Source: Candidatus Poribacteria bacterium
GTDB taxonomy: Bacteria; Poribacteria; WGA-4E; WGA-3G
NCBI GenBank assembly: GCA_022820835.1
Contig: JAJEET010000087.1
Coordinates: forward strand, 1 to 44,375
DNA length: 44,375 bases
Direction: 5' to 3'
Below are positions 1-8,314 of the stretch, one piece after another (positions within the stretch are counted from its first letter, which is position 1; every line of letters starts with the position of its first letter). A program made the translations under genes and the position numbers. Below the pieces are notes generated by a model, which saw only the letters and a program-made list of their open reading frames with translations, searched no databases and was not told the DNA's origin.

Positions 1-2269
1 TTCCAGCAAAATCTGTAACCACATAGCGCGGCGCGTCATCACCAAGACCGAGTGCCTGATCGTTGCCACCTCGGACGTTGTAGCCAACCGCAACCGGATG
101 GTCATCGTTATATCTCGGATCCGTATCTACCAAGAGAAGTACTTCACCAGGCTGCATGATGACCTGATTGTCCACATTAGGGAAGAGGTACAGTGTATTC
201 TCTTGACCTACAGCCGTTATGAGAGAAATCTCATAATTTCTGAGGTCTCTCGCCTCGGCAGAGACGTTCTTCAATTCGATCCATTCTAACTCATTCTCTT
301 GGTTTCTACGGTTGGCGATCTCGTTGAAGATAATCGGTGAATTCGGAATGTCCGTCTTTATAGGTACACCCGGAGCTGAGATCGTATTACTACGTCCAGG
401 GGTGCCTTTGAAGTCGTAGACCAACTTCTTTAAATGAGGACTGTTGCGGTGCTCCGGGTCAACTATACGCCTCAGGTAAACATATTCGGATTCCGCCCAT
501 TTACCACCGTTGGTACCGTCGTTATCACCGTGTGTATAGACCTGGCCATTTTTAGAACGCGACATCGAGACGAAATCTACACCTATTGTGGAGTTACCGC
601 TCTGACCTTTGACATCCCAAAAATTATTAACATTGAAGTTGCTCATCCGATCGATTTCAGGGTTCGGAGTCGGAGGGCTGAGCGTGAGCACCTCATGGTC
701 TGTCGCATTATATGAACCCAGCACGACCTTCACATCAAAGCTATTGGTGTTATGTACCTCTATCCATTGCTCACGGGTGTGGTCTATATTGCGTTGCACA
801 CCAAAAAGATAGCCCTCGTCCACAGCCCACATAATCTCAGTAATACCCACGGTACCTCTGTCAATATTACCATTATTAGCTGTATGATTAGTGGATTTCG
901 TGAGGTAAAGTGCCGCACCACCCTTACCCGGTGGTTTGTGGAAGAGGAGTGCCAAGTCAGGCATATCTTCCCATGCTTGGATATTTATACTTTGAGAAGA
1001 AACATCCGGATCACCGACATAAAGCGTATCATCATCCTGAATGTGGGTCGGCCCCTTATCTCGGACGACAACGACATAGCCGCCTCCCGGAACAGTGTCG
1101 GTTCCCGGAATCGTGATCTCTCCAGGAACAGGATCAGGACCAGGAGCAGCATTAGTACTAGTAGTAACGGTAGCTATGCTCCCCGAAGGTGTCCTACCGT
1201 CTTGTTTCACACGCACTTGGAATGTATATGCCGTGTCAGCTGTTAGACCGGTGATCGTTTTCGGAGACGTAACGTCCTCGAAAGCACCGGTGCTGCCCTG
1301 TCTATACTCATACGTAACACCTGTGGCGGCAGTCCACGTCAGTGTAATACTGTCAGTCGTAGCCGTTGGAGTAACTGCGGGTGCAGCGGGTGCTGGTATC
1401 GGGGTAGGTATCGTTACAGTACCACCAGCATCCATGGCAGCTGACATTGCATAACCAGGATCGAGACTTAGCGTTACACTCGCTGTACCACGCAACGTAA
1501 CTACTAAAGTATAAGTACTCGTCCCCGCTTCGTCCCCGGTTGCGGGAGCGTCAACCCTACCAGGAGTCCCTGCAACAAGCCCTACCTGAATATCCGCGTA
1601 CCCGTCAGTAAGTACAATATGGTCCATAGTTAAGCTATCAGTGGTGATTGGAACAAGGTCGTCCGCGGTGTTATCCGTACCAGTCGCAGTGTTCGTAAAT
1701 ACGATCTTTACTGTGTACTGCGCTGGCTGACCTGGAACTGCCTCGGGCATCCCAAAACTTGCCTCAGCATTAGCAATCGTAGGCGGCAGCGTAAACGTTG
1801 CGCTGTTACCGACATTCGACTTGCTATTAGCGGCAGTACTACCGAAGATCGCACTATCCTTTACAGTTACCGTTACAGTACTGAGGGTAAGATCAGTGGA
1901 TAGGTCTGGTAAAGTTGCCACATAGACCGTCGTTGTGGCACCTAACAGGGGAACAAGGGTAGTAGTTAGATCTGTAGGAGCACTAACACTACTACCACGC
2001 GCATTACTCGTCCGGTATTCAATGCTAGCTGGCAAAGGAGCAGTTACTGGATGAGTAAACGTGAGTTTCACGCGAAAGTCGGCTCGCGTCGCCACGTAAG
2101 GCGCATTGCTAGTTGGATCAGCAGCGGTAGCAGGGTCCGCAGGACCTACATACTTCTCAATTCTAACCGTTGGCCCATCCGTTTCCGCCATCACAGGCGT
2201 TACCGCAAACGCGAGGGCGAATATTACAATTAAACTTGCTAAGGAAAATGTCAATTTCGACAATTGCAT
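1..2269 (-). CDS. Secreted lamin-tail / fibronectin III surface protein, C-terminus beyond the window
   Basis: An uninterrupted minus-strand frame runs from an ATG at 2269 off the left edge (756 residues, no stop). The start is preceded by AGGAGG (complement of 2275-2285). Residues 1-28 form a signal peptide ending in VMA-E. Residues ~30-280 are Thr/Ser-rich, beta-type sequence. Residues ~290-375 look like a fibronectin type III domain (DSITLTWTAATGVTYEYR, then GLTADTAYTFQVRV). Two lamin-tail-like segments follow: ~470-620 (ITEIMW, QWIEVHNT) and ~640-756 (PIIFNEIANRR, LEWIELKNVS). These domains are typical of large extracellular adhesive or enzyme-accessory proteins. The C-terminus, where a cell-surface anchor or secretion sorting domain would lie, is not visible. 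All plus-strand frames across this stretch are shadows. Confident gene; exact role unknown. Confidence 0.9.
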   Translation of the reverse strand, partial: MQLSKLTFSLASLIVIFALAFAVTPVMAETDGPTVRIEKYVGPADPATAADPTSNAPYVATRADFRVKLTFTHPVTAPLPASIEYRTSNARGSSVSAPTDLTTTLVPLLGATTTVYVATLPDLSTDLTLSTVTVTVKDSAIFGSTAANSKSNVGNSATFTLPPTIANAEASFGMPEAVPGQPAQYTVKIVFTNTATGTDNTADDLVPITTDSLTMDHIVLTDGYADIQVGLVAGTPGRVDAPATGDEAGTSTYTLVVTLRGTASVTLSLDPGYAMSAAMDAGGTVTIPTPIPAPAAPAVTPTATTDSITLTWTAATGVTYEYRQGSTGAFEDVTSPKTITGLTADTAYTFQVRVKQDGRTPSGSIATVTTSTNAAPGPDPVPGEITIPGTDTVPGGGYVVVVRDKGPTHIQDDDTLYVGDPDVSSQSINIQAWEDMPDLALLFHKPPGKGGAALYLTKSTNHTANNGNIDRGTVGITEIMWAVDEGYLFGVQRNIDHTREQWIEVHNTNSFDVKVVLGSYNATDHEVLTLSPPTPNPEIDRMSNFNVNNFWDVKGQSGNSTIGVDFVSMSRSKNGQVYTHGDNDGTNGGKWAESEYVYLRRIVDPEHRNSPHLKKLVYDFKGTPGRSNTISAPGVPIKTDIPNSPIIFNEIANRRNQENELEWIELKNVSAEARDLRNYEISLITAVGQENTLYLFPNVDNQVIMQPGEVLLLVDTDPRYNDDHPVAVGYNVRGGNDQALGLGDDAPRYVVTDFAG

Positions 2270-3116
2270 TTACTTATTCTCCTCCTTAGAAAACAAAAAC
2301 AATTAATTTTTCGGGAACGCCGTTGTGGGGTTCCCACTCTACATCGGCAGGAACACCGTTAGACGGGGTTCCCATCAAAATCAAAATCAAGAACAGATTC
2401 AGGGATGAAATCTATTCCGAACTAACCTTTTTGCGTACTCTAAAACTTTTTCTATCCTCATGCGGTAGGGAACCGCATCTAACGATTCATAAGATGATTT
2501 TCAAAGCACGCTTGGAAAAATAGGGTTCGGTTCTTATATGTGTTATAAATTTCTACAAAAACAACCAAACCTTTTGTATAAACGTTGTGAATTCTACAAT
2601 AGTTACGGAAACGTGTCAACTATTTTTTTAGGATGCGGTGCGTTGCGGTGGTTTAGGGTTGCCACTTTCGTGCGCCGCTACGGGTCTGGGGATCGTTTCT
2701 ACAAAATCGCGAGTGAAACTCGCTCCTACTGCCCGTATTGTTTCGTTGATTTGTTGTAAGAGGGGTTTTGGATTCCGGCACGGAGTGCTTTGTCCAATAA
2801 CTTGAGTCTCTTATGTATCTATATTATACCACATCGGTCATACGATGTCAAGTTTTTCTTGAAAAAATTTGCATTTGGTATGAATATCGGCAAAAACAGT
2901 GTCGTTTCGCGTCTAATCACATTAACTTGCTTTAATTATACCTATTATTGCAAGTTTTGTCAAATTAATTCCAAAAAAAATTGTATTGTGTGGTATGAAC
3001 CCTATAAATCGCCTTATCAGGGGCTCGATTTCGGTATGCGGGTTCTACCTATTTTATTTAACACCATTAGTATACCAAAGGTTACAAAAAAATGCAAATT
3101 TTTTAAATGCGTTGTC
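2270..3116. other. AT-rich gene-free stretch
   Basis: About 850 bases between the start of the surface-protein gene and the first repeat element. It is AT-rich with homopolymer runs. Near 2312-2366 there are two imperfect copies of a short motif (GGAACRCCGTT followed by GGGGTTCCCA), related to the AGACGGGGTT motif repeated near 33859. I see no convincing coding frame: the short open frames lack ribosome binding sites and have low-complexity composition. The promoter of the surface-protein gene should lie at its right-hand side but no clear hexamers stand out. Confidence 0.5.
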
Positions 3117-3261
3117 AGTCCTGTAGGTTGGGTTGAGCTGTGATTTTTTTCATAAAGGTGCTTTAATTTTTTTTGTACGCAAAAATCTGTGTCGTATAAA
3201 ATACCATGAAAATCCCTAAATTGCCCCCTATGGTTTTACCGCTTAACCCAACCTATAGGAC
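3117..3261. repeat. 145-bp element with 21-bp terminal inverted repeats (REP family A)
   Basis: The arms at 3117-3137 and 3241-3261 are inverted copies of each other with two mismatches, each carrying the motif GTAGGTTGGGTTGAGC or its complement. The interior is AT-rich and non-coding. Single copies of the motif recur at 3620-3634 (+), 4114-4132 (-), 7282-7296 (-) and 28434-28448 (+). The motif resembles REP-type extragenic palindromes mobilised by RAYT transposases; no such transposase gene is in the window. Confidence 0.7.
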
Positions 3262-3525
3262 TCAAGCCTCTAAGCGTTCTTGAAATGCACGAAAACTTTC
3301 AACTAAAGATGCCTCAAGATTGAGTTGTTTCAGCCGGTTGAGGTCTCCAATCGATTCGAGGGTTGATGTGAGGGTGTCAGTGTCAATGTCAGCGTCAGCG
3401 AATCGGTTATTGAGGATCGCGAGCGTGCTTTCGATACTCGTCTGACGCGATCCTTGTTCAATGCCTTGTTCGATGCCTTTTTGAATGCCGCGTTGTTCGC
3501 TGAGTTCAATGATAGAGCCTGCCAT
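3262..3525 (-). CDS. Small protein resembling the C-terminus of Rpn-family nucleases
   Basis: 87 residues from an ATG at 3525, with AGGAG seven bases upstream on the minus strand, so it could be translated on its own. The segment RGIQKGIEQGIEQGSRQ is the G/Q-rich repeat commonly seen near the C-terminus of Rpn (PD-(D/E)XK, recombination-promoting nuclease / putative transposase) proteins, followed by a charged helical tail. The N-terminal nuclease domain is missing: there is no matching frame upstream to 4320. It is therefore either a decayed remnant or a stand-alone C-terminal product, as is reported for internal starts in rpn genes. Its 3' end directly abuts the REP element at 3117-3261. 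Confidence 0.55.
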   Translation of the reverse strand: MAGSIIELSEQRGIQKGIEQGIEQGSRQTSIESTLAILNNRFADADIDTDTLTSTLESIGDLNRLKQLNLEASLVESFRAFQERLEA

Positions 3526-3619
3526 GGCTACGATCTCCTGATTTTGTGTATGCTCTTCAGTAAGGAAGAGAGTCTAACACACTTCACATGCCTTGTCAAA
3601 GAAAAATGGAATTAGAATT

Positions 3620-3634
3620 GTAGGTTGGGTTGAA
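3620..3634 (+). repeat. REP family A motif, single copy
   Basis: Exact GTAGGTTGGGTTGAA. Together with the inverted copy at 4114-4132 it brackets the nested element at 3776-4051. A degenerate half (GTGAAACCCAACG) lies at 3711-3723. Confidence 0.6.
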
Positions 3635-3775
3635 CGGCGCATAAAAAAAGAAATCAAATAAACGATACACTTCACAGACCATTGAAGCCATTGAAAATAC
3701 GAAAAACTGAGTGAAACCCAACGTCTTTCCATCTTTCAGAGCCGGTTGTTTGTTGGGTTTCCTTAGCATAAACTA

Positions 3776-4051
3776 TACTATGGTTTGGACAATTCGGATT
3801 GCGTGCAACCCGTAGCATAGGCTGTTAGCCTGTGCATCGTAGCAGCGTGCTATGTCTATCAAGGGGTTTTTCTACGAGTTTCACACATCCCAGGACTTGG
3901 AAAAAAATAACCCAAGATTTCCAAAGATTGGAGACACAGTGGAAATGGTATCTCTGTTATAGGGACACAGGCTAACAGCCTATGCTACAAAAGAAGGTAT
4001 CTGCTCAGAAACCTTGGCTATTTTAAAATTGTCCAAAGTTTAGTAAACTAT
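3776..4051. mobile_element. MITE-like 276-bp nested inverted-repeat element (family B)
   Basis: The outer ends are inverted: 3776-3794 (ACTATGGTTTGGACAATT) and 4027-4051 (AATTGTCCAAAGTTTAGT plus ACTAT). Inside, a perfect 23-bp inverted repeat pairs 3812-3834 with 3966-3988; each arm is itself nearly palindromic (AGGCTGTTAGCCT). No coding frame lies inside. The TTTGGACAATTTT end recurs at 4207-4225, 12194-12210 and 44241-44264; the last directly precedes an ORF start. This is what a non-autonomous element with transposase-recognised ends looks like, but a flanking target duplication is not evident. Confidence 0.55.
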
Positions 4052-4113
4052 AACAACAGCATATTATCAAACACTGTTGCTCGGAGATACGATAGGCGCT
4101 TCAAACTTGACAC

Positions 4114-4132
4114 TCAACCCAACCTACAGGAC
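4114..4132 (-). repeat. REP family A motif, inverted copy
   Basis: TCAACCCAACCTACAGGAC, the complement of the arm at 3117-3137. It forms a widely spaced inverted pair with 3620-3634. Confidence 0.6.
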
Positions 4133-4180
4133 TTTGCTACAGCGGAGCAAGATGTCTATAGCCGTGAAGTATAGCAAGCC

Positions 4181-4225
4181 TGCACTCCAGCGGAGTGCTA
4201 TGTCTAAAAATTGTCCAAACTATAG
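4181..4225 (-). repeat. Family B end fused to a CACTCC/GGAGTG hairpin
   Basis: Reads GCACTCCAGCGGAGTGC (hairpin), then TGTCTA, then AAAATTGTCCAAACTATAG. The same two modules in the same relative order, inverted, occur at 12194-12239, so this is a second repeat unit sharing ends with the 3776-4051 element. Confidence 0.6.
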
Positions 4226-4265
4226 AATTATCTAGCACAAGTCGTATAAATAACGATTTGCTAAA

Positions 4266-4294
4266 TTGAAATAGATTGTGCTATTATATACTAA
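4266..4294 (+). promoter_or_regulatory. Candidate sigma-70 promoter for the UPF0182 gene
   Basis: TTGAAA (4266-4271), 17-bp spacer, TACTAA (4289-4294). It sits 26 bases before the ATG at 4321, with the ribosome binding site AGGAGG at 4305-4310 in between. The -10 is a weak match, so moderate confidence. Confidence 0.4.
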
Positions 4295-4320
4295 TGTAAC
4301 ACTCAGGAGGTCAAAGAATT

Positions 4321-7260
4321 ATGACAGCGAACATCGCTATTGCGCAGCTGCTTCTTAGCGCGTTCATCGTTAGCGTTACCTTAATATGGGGTATTTTCCG
4401 ATACCGACGGGGTGAGTACCACCGCCGTGACCGCTACAGTAAACACCAAGCCTATCTGCTCTGGATATTCGGGGGTCTCGTCGGTGCGAGTACGTTTTAT
4501 CCGCTCTCGTTCTTGTACACGGAACACCTCTGGTACGAGTCTGTCGGTTACGAAGGTATCTTCTGGCGGCTTCACCGGATTCGGTGGGGTTTCTTCGCGC
4601 TCTGCTTCATCGTCGCTGCGGGGTTCATGAACATCAACGCTGCGATAGCGAATGTCCTGTGTCCCGAATCGCGTGCGTTCCGACGCTGGACGCATACGCA
4701 GACCTTCTCGTTCCATCGGACTGTCATCTGTATCACCATCATCCTCGCGCTTCTGATGGCGGTCCCGATGCTCCTGCTCGATGATACCGTCATCCGATAC
4801 CTAAACCGTCCGGGTGCGGCGGTTGCCGTCGCTGAAGACGGGCTGCACTTCGGGAAAGATCGGAATTTCTATCTCTTTAGCTACCCGATGCACAAGTGGA
4901 TGAGTCTCTGGGTACAGGTGTTGCTCTGGGTGACGTGCATCGTTGTCGGGTTGCTTTACAATTTCTACTACCGTCGCGATGCGCATACGATGGCGCGCGT
5001 AAAGCGGCACATCGTTTTTCACGGTACAGCCCTCTGGATTCTGCTGCTCATCGTTGCGGGTTGGCGGAGTTTAGCGAATTTGTGGGGCAAAGTTTACACG
5101 AAACCGTTGACGACCGGATTCGAGACGCTGCACGGGTTGTTTTATGTAGACTTCCATCTCGCAGGTGCGACGAAAATCTACTGCGGGGTACTCCTCGGTA
5201 TCGGTGTTGTTATCCTGCTGAACCTCTTCTGGCGACGACGACTGTTGTGGTACGTAACAGCAGGCGTCTGGGGGCTCAGCTACGTGCTGCTGATTCATGT
5301 CTATCCGTTAGGGATGCACGTGGCGCGGATGCGTGTGGAACCGATTATCAGAGAAAAGCCGTATCTCCAGAAACACATTGAGGAGACGCGTCGCGCGTTT
5401 GAACTTGACAAAATCAAGAGGGTAGACTTTGAACCGGGTCCCGCAACGTTGGAAATGATAACAGAGAACGAAGCCATCAAAAAGAATATACAAATTTGGG
5501 ACCGACGCGTACTTTATGAAGCCCTCCGCGATCAACAACGGAAACAGCACTACAACTTCCATCCGTATACCGATGTTGACCGGTACACTGTCAACGGCGA
5601 ATATCGGCAAGTCCTGATTGCTGCCCGCGAGATCGACCCGGAATCTGATATTACAGGGTGGGACCGATTGAAAACTGATCTCCGAACGTTTGCTTACGGC
5701 TACGGTGTCTGTGTTGCCCCCGTAAATGAATTCGTCGGCGAAGGCTCCCCGAAACTTTGGGTCAAGGACACACCGATAGACTACGAAGGCTACGAAGACT
5801 TGAAAGTTGAATACCCACAAATCTACTACGGTGAGATGATCCGCAACTACATGATTGTCAATACGAACCGCGATGCGGGGACCGGCGATAGTGATGGGGA
5901 TGCGGAAGCTGACGAGACTGACGAGGCTACGGAAACGGATGAGACGGAGGAAATACCGGAATGGAAGCGGCACGTCTATAGAGGCAATGGCGGTGTCCCG
6001 ATAGGCGGTTGGTTCCGACGGTTGTGTTTCGCGCTCCGGTTCGATTTCTTCCCGATCCTCATCTCGGAAAAGCTGACCCCGGAGAGCCGGATTATGTTCC
6101 GGCGAAAGATCGGTACTCGGCGCGACAAACGACTCATTTGGGACCGCGTCTCCTATATTGCACCCTTCCTCAATTATGACCCTGACCCCTACATCGTGAT
6201 TAACAATGGCAAGTTATACTGGATCATCGACTTCTATGTGACGAGCCGATACTACCCCAACTCGCAGCGGTATATCGACGACAGGACGCAGCTGTCGGGC
6301 ATCGACCCGTACGACGAGCCGGATTTTGATGAGTTCAACTACATCCGTAATTCAGGTGTCGCTGTTGTCAATGCTTATACGGGTGAGGTAAACTTCTACG
6401 CTGTTAAGGAAGGTGAAGAGGTGATGCAGACCTATCAGAAAGCGTTCCCGAACCTTTTTAAATCGGTCAACGATATGCCAAACGGTTTGGCGGCGCATCT
6501 GCGGTATCCAGACTACCTGACGCGCATCCAAGCGACACTTTACGCGGACTATTACCAGCAAGCGAGCGGCTTTTATGACAAAGCAAACCGTTGGTCAATT
6601 CCAAAAGAAGCATATTATTCCGCTACCCCCGATCAGGAGATGATGCCGTATTACGCGATGCTTCAGTTGCCCGGTGAGGAGAAGATCGAATTCGTTAACG
6701 TTATTCCATTCGCGCCGCGCGCTCGAGTGAAGCAGTTGAAGGCGTGGATGGTCACACGTTGCGATCCCCCGCACTACGGCGAACGGATCGTTTATGTGCT
6801 ACCGGAGAACGCAGGAATCGCTGGCCCCACACAAGTCGAAGATAAGATTAATAAAAAGATCGGTGATCTCCAGCGAGGTTGGCGAGAAACGAACGATGTG
6901 ATTCGCGGGAATCTGTTGATCATCCCGATTGAAAACGCGCTCTTCTACCTTGAAGCAATCTATCTGCAAGCACCAGAAGCCGATGATAACCAACCGAGGC
7001 GTCCGGAGTTAGAGATGGTCATTTTGAAATCAGGTGCGAATGAACTTGATGCTGTGCCCGCGAAAACGTTCGATGAGGCGTTGAATTTCTTGATGTTCGG
7101 GTTACCGATGAACGGTGAGGAGGCAGTAAACGGTGAAGAAACGTTGACAATGGACGAAATCCTACAGCAGATAGAGTTACTCGATACATCAACTGCGGCA
7201 CAAAGGCGGCAGCTCATCGAGCAGCTGATGAATATTAGGAAGGTGCAGGCGGATAGGTAG
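4321..7260 (+). CDS. UPF0182 family multi-span membrane protein
   Basis: 979 residues, start fixed by AGGAGG at 4305-4310. Eight hydrophobic segments lie at ~7-25, 45-65, 89-111, 134-153, 195-216, 232-249, 284-303 and 310-329, followed by a ~640-residue soluble region. The layout, length and the segment EKPYLQKHIEETRRAFEL (~345-362) match UPF0182 (COG1615), whose biochemical role is not established. The LWYESVGYEGIFW segment (70-82) fits the family's first extramembrane loop. Residues ~521-546 are an acidic D/E/T-rich insert that breaks the large domain. The gene stands alone, flanked by repeat-rich spacers, with a REP motif just after the stop. Family call is strong; function is unknown. Confidence 0.88.
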   Translation: MTANIAIAQLLLSAFIVSVTLIWGIFRYRRGEYHRRDRYSKHQAYLLWIFGGLVGASTFYPLSFLYTEHLWYESVGYEGIFWRLHRIRWGFFALCFIVAAGFMNINAAIANVLCPESRAFRRWTHTQTFSFHRTVICITIILALLMAVPMLLLDDTVIRYLNRPGAAVAVAEDGLHFGKDRNFYLFSYPMHKWMSLWVQVLLWVTCIVVGLLYNFYYRRDAHTMARVKRHIVFHGTALWILLLIVAGWRSLANLWGKVYTKPLTTGFETLHGLFYVDFHLAGATKIYCGVLLGIGVVILLNLFWRRRLLWYVTAGVWGLSYVLLIHVYPLGMHVARMRVEPIIREKPYLQKHIEETRRAFELDKIKRVDFEPGPATLEMITENEAIKKNIQIWDRRVLYEALRDQQRKQHYNFHPYTDVDRYTVNGEYRQVLIAAREIDPESDITGWDRLKTDLRTFAYGYGVCVAPVNEFVGEGSPKLWVKDTPIDYEGYEDLKVEYPQIYYGEMIRNYMIVNTNRDAGTGDSDGDAEADETDEATETDETEEIPEWKRHVYRGNGGVPIGGWFRRLCFALRFDFFPILISEKLTPESRIMFRRKIGTRRDKRLIWDRVSYIAPFLNYDPDPYIVINNGKLYWIIDFYVTSRYYPNSQRYIDDRTQLSGIDPYDEPDFDEFNYIRNSGVAVVNAYTGEVNFYAVKEGEEVMQTYQKAFPNLFKSVNDMPNGLAAHLRYPDYLTRIQATLYADYYQQASGFYDKANRWSIPKEAYYSATPDQEMMPYYAMLQLPGEEKIEFVNVIPFAPRARVKQLKAWMVTRCDPPHYGERIVYVLPENAGIAGPTQVEDKINKKIGDLQRGWRETNDVIRGNLLIIPIENALFYLEAIYLQAPEADDNQPRRPELEMVILKSGANELDAVPAKTFDEALNFLMFGLPMNGEEAVNGEETLTMDEILQQIELLDTSTAAQRRQLIEQLMNIRKVQADR

Positions 7261-7281
7261 CGAGTCCTGTCAAAATTCCAC

Positions 7282-7296
7282 TCAACCCAACCTACA
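7282..7296 (-). repeat. REP family A motif in a convergent gap
   Basis: TCAACCCAACCTACA lies in the 54-bp gap between the convergent stops of the UPF0182 gene (7260) and the sulfotransferase-like gene (7315). No classical terminator is seen here, so the repeat may be the only structured element between them. Confidence 0.6.
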
Positions 7297-7314
7297 AAAA
7301 ATAATCGCTATCGG

Positions 7315-8052
7315 CTAACAGATCGCATCGGCGCGGAGGACCTCGTAATACGTCGAACATTCGGATAATACGTCCGTCAATTCCGATGGAAACGGCTCCG
7401 ACTTCGGACGATACGGTGCGAAACCGGTACTCCGATGCACATTCGTATACCAATACGGTGCCCAGACACCATCGGCAGCGTTACCCCCCGTCTCCCACGA
7501 TAACATCGAGCCTTCAAACGCTAAACCGAGCCGTTCACAGAGCCGCGCCAAAACACCACGCGGGTCCTCTAAAAGCAACTGTGCATCAAGAATCGGCGGC
7601 GATTGACCGGCAGCACGGAGTGAGACCAACAAGTCGTGTTGCGTTTTGAATCCGGTATCCGCCAGCACCGGTGTGCCGATGACCTTCGCCAGCGATGGGA
7701 GCATCTCGCGCGGGTCGCGGATGAGAAAAACATTGTACGTCTGCTGTAAGAAGCTGAGGTCTATATCGATGAGGTGGTGCGCCATCTGTTTCATGAACAG
7801 CACCGGTCTGTCGCACGGACCGAGGATAACATCCCGAATCACGACTGTTGCATCGGTTGACATGGATGCGAGGACTTCAGCAGTGCCGGGGTGTGTGCTA
7901 TCCGTAGCGTCGGCACCGTATTTCGTATGTAGGTAGTGTGCGTAGAGCGGTTCGTCGATGACCTGCGTATCGCTGCGTTGTGCGAATGCGTACATGACCG
8001 CAGTCGAAACGTTCCGCGGTCCCGACCAGAGGCAGACCCGTTTTGTTTGCAC
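7315..8052 (-). CDS. Sulfotransferase-like protein (P-loop fold)
   Basis: 245 residues from an ATG at 8052. The N-terminal CLWSGPRNVSTAVMYAF (~7-23) fits the 5'-phosphosulfate-binding loop of PAPS sulfotransferases, and VFLIRDPREMLPSL (~108-121) fits the 3'-phosphate-binding strand-loop with the RDPR motif. Members transfer a sulfuryl group from PAPS to an alcohol or amine; this branch is small and its acceptor is unknown, and some members of the group may not be true sulfotransferases. No signal peptide, so cytosolic. Its stop codon lies only 54 bp from the UPF0182 stop; no ribosome binding site is obvious before the ATG. Fold call is good, substrate unknown. Confidence 0.75.
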   Translation of the reverse strand: MQTKRVCLWSGPRNVSTAVMYAFAQRSDTQVIDEPLYAHYLHTKYGADATDSTHPGTAEVLASMSTDATVVIRDVILGPCDRPVLFMKQMAHHLIDIDLSFLQQTYNVFLIRDPREMLPSLAKVIGTPVLADTGFKTQHDLLVSLRAAGQSPPILDAQLLLEDPRGVLARLCERLGLAFEGSMLSWETGGNAADGVWAPYWYTNVHRSTGFAPYRPKSEPFPSELTDVLSECSTYYEVLRADAIC

Positions 8053-8094
8053 GTGTTTTTCGATTTCTTTTTTCCTTTGTTAATATATAAAGGT

Positions 8095-8314
8095 ATATAA
8101 TGGCTGTTGGCAGTCAGCCTTCAGCAGTCAGCAAAGAGGACTTCTATTATAGTAGATCCCGTAATTATCTGCACACGTTTTGAAGAGACGGGCAATAACT
8201 TGCCCTACTACGAACGGGTTTCTGGTAAACAACAAGTGTATAAGTAATTCCAAAATCTACGATAATTAAAAATCTCTTATTGCTGAAAGCCGTCGGCTGA
8301 CGGCTAATAGCCGA
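8095..8314. repeat. Mosaic CTGAC/CAGTC repeat region (family D)
   Basis: Starts with TGGCTGTTGGCAGTCAGCC and CAGCAGTCAGCAAAGAGG (8101-8137) and ends with GCTGAAAGCCGTCGGCTGACGG (8282-8303), which pair imperfectly across the spacer. AAAAATCTCTTATTGC (8270-8285) is the complement of the GCAATAAGAGATTTTT at 10880-10895. The right end abuts the lgt stop codon at 8315. Confidence 0.6.

Noticed and set aside
98..1454. Several overlapping plus-strand frames near the left edge
   Set aside because: They are shadows of the 756-residue minus-strand frame, which has a signal peptide, a ribosome binding site and recognisable domains.
2538..3143. Plus-strand frames of 73 and 117 codons
   Set aside because: AT-rich spacer with no ribosome binding site, no recognisable family, and low-complexity composition.
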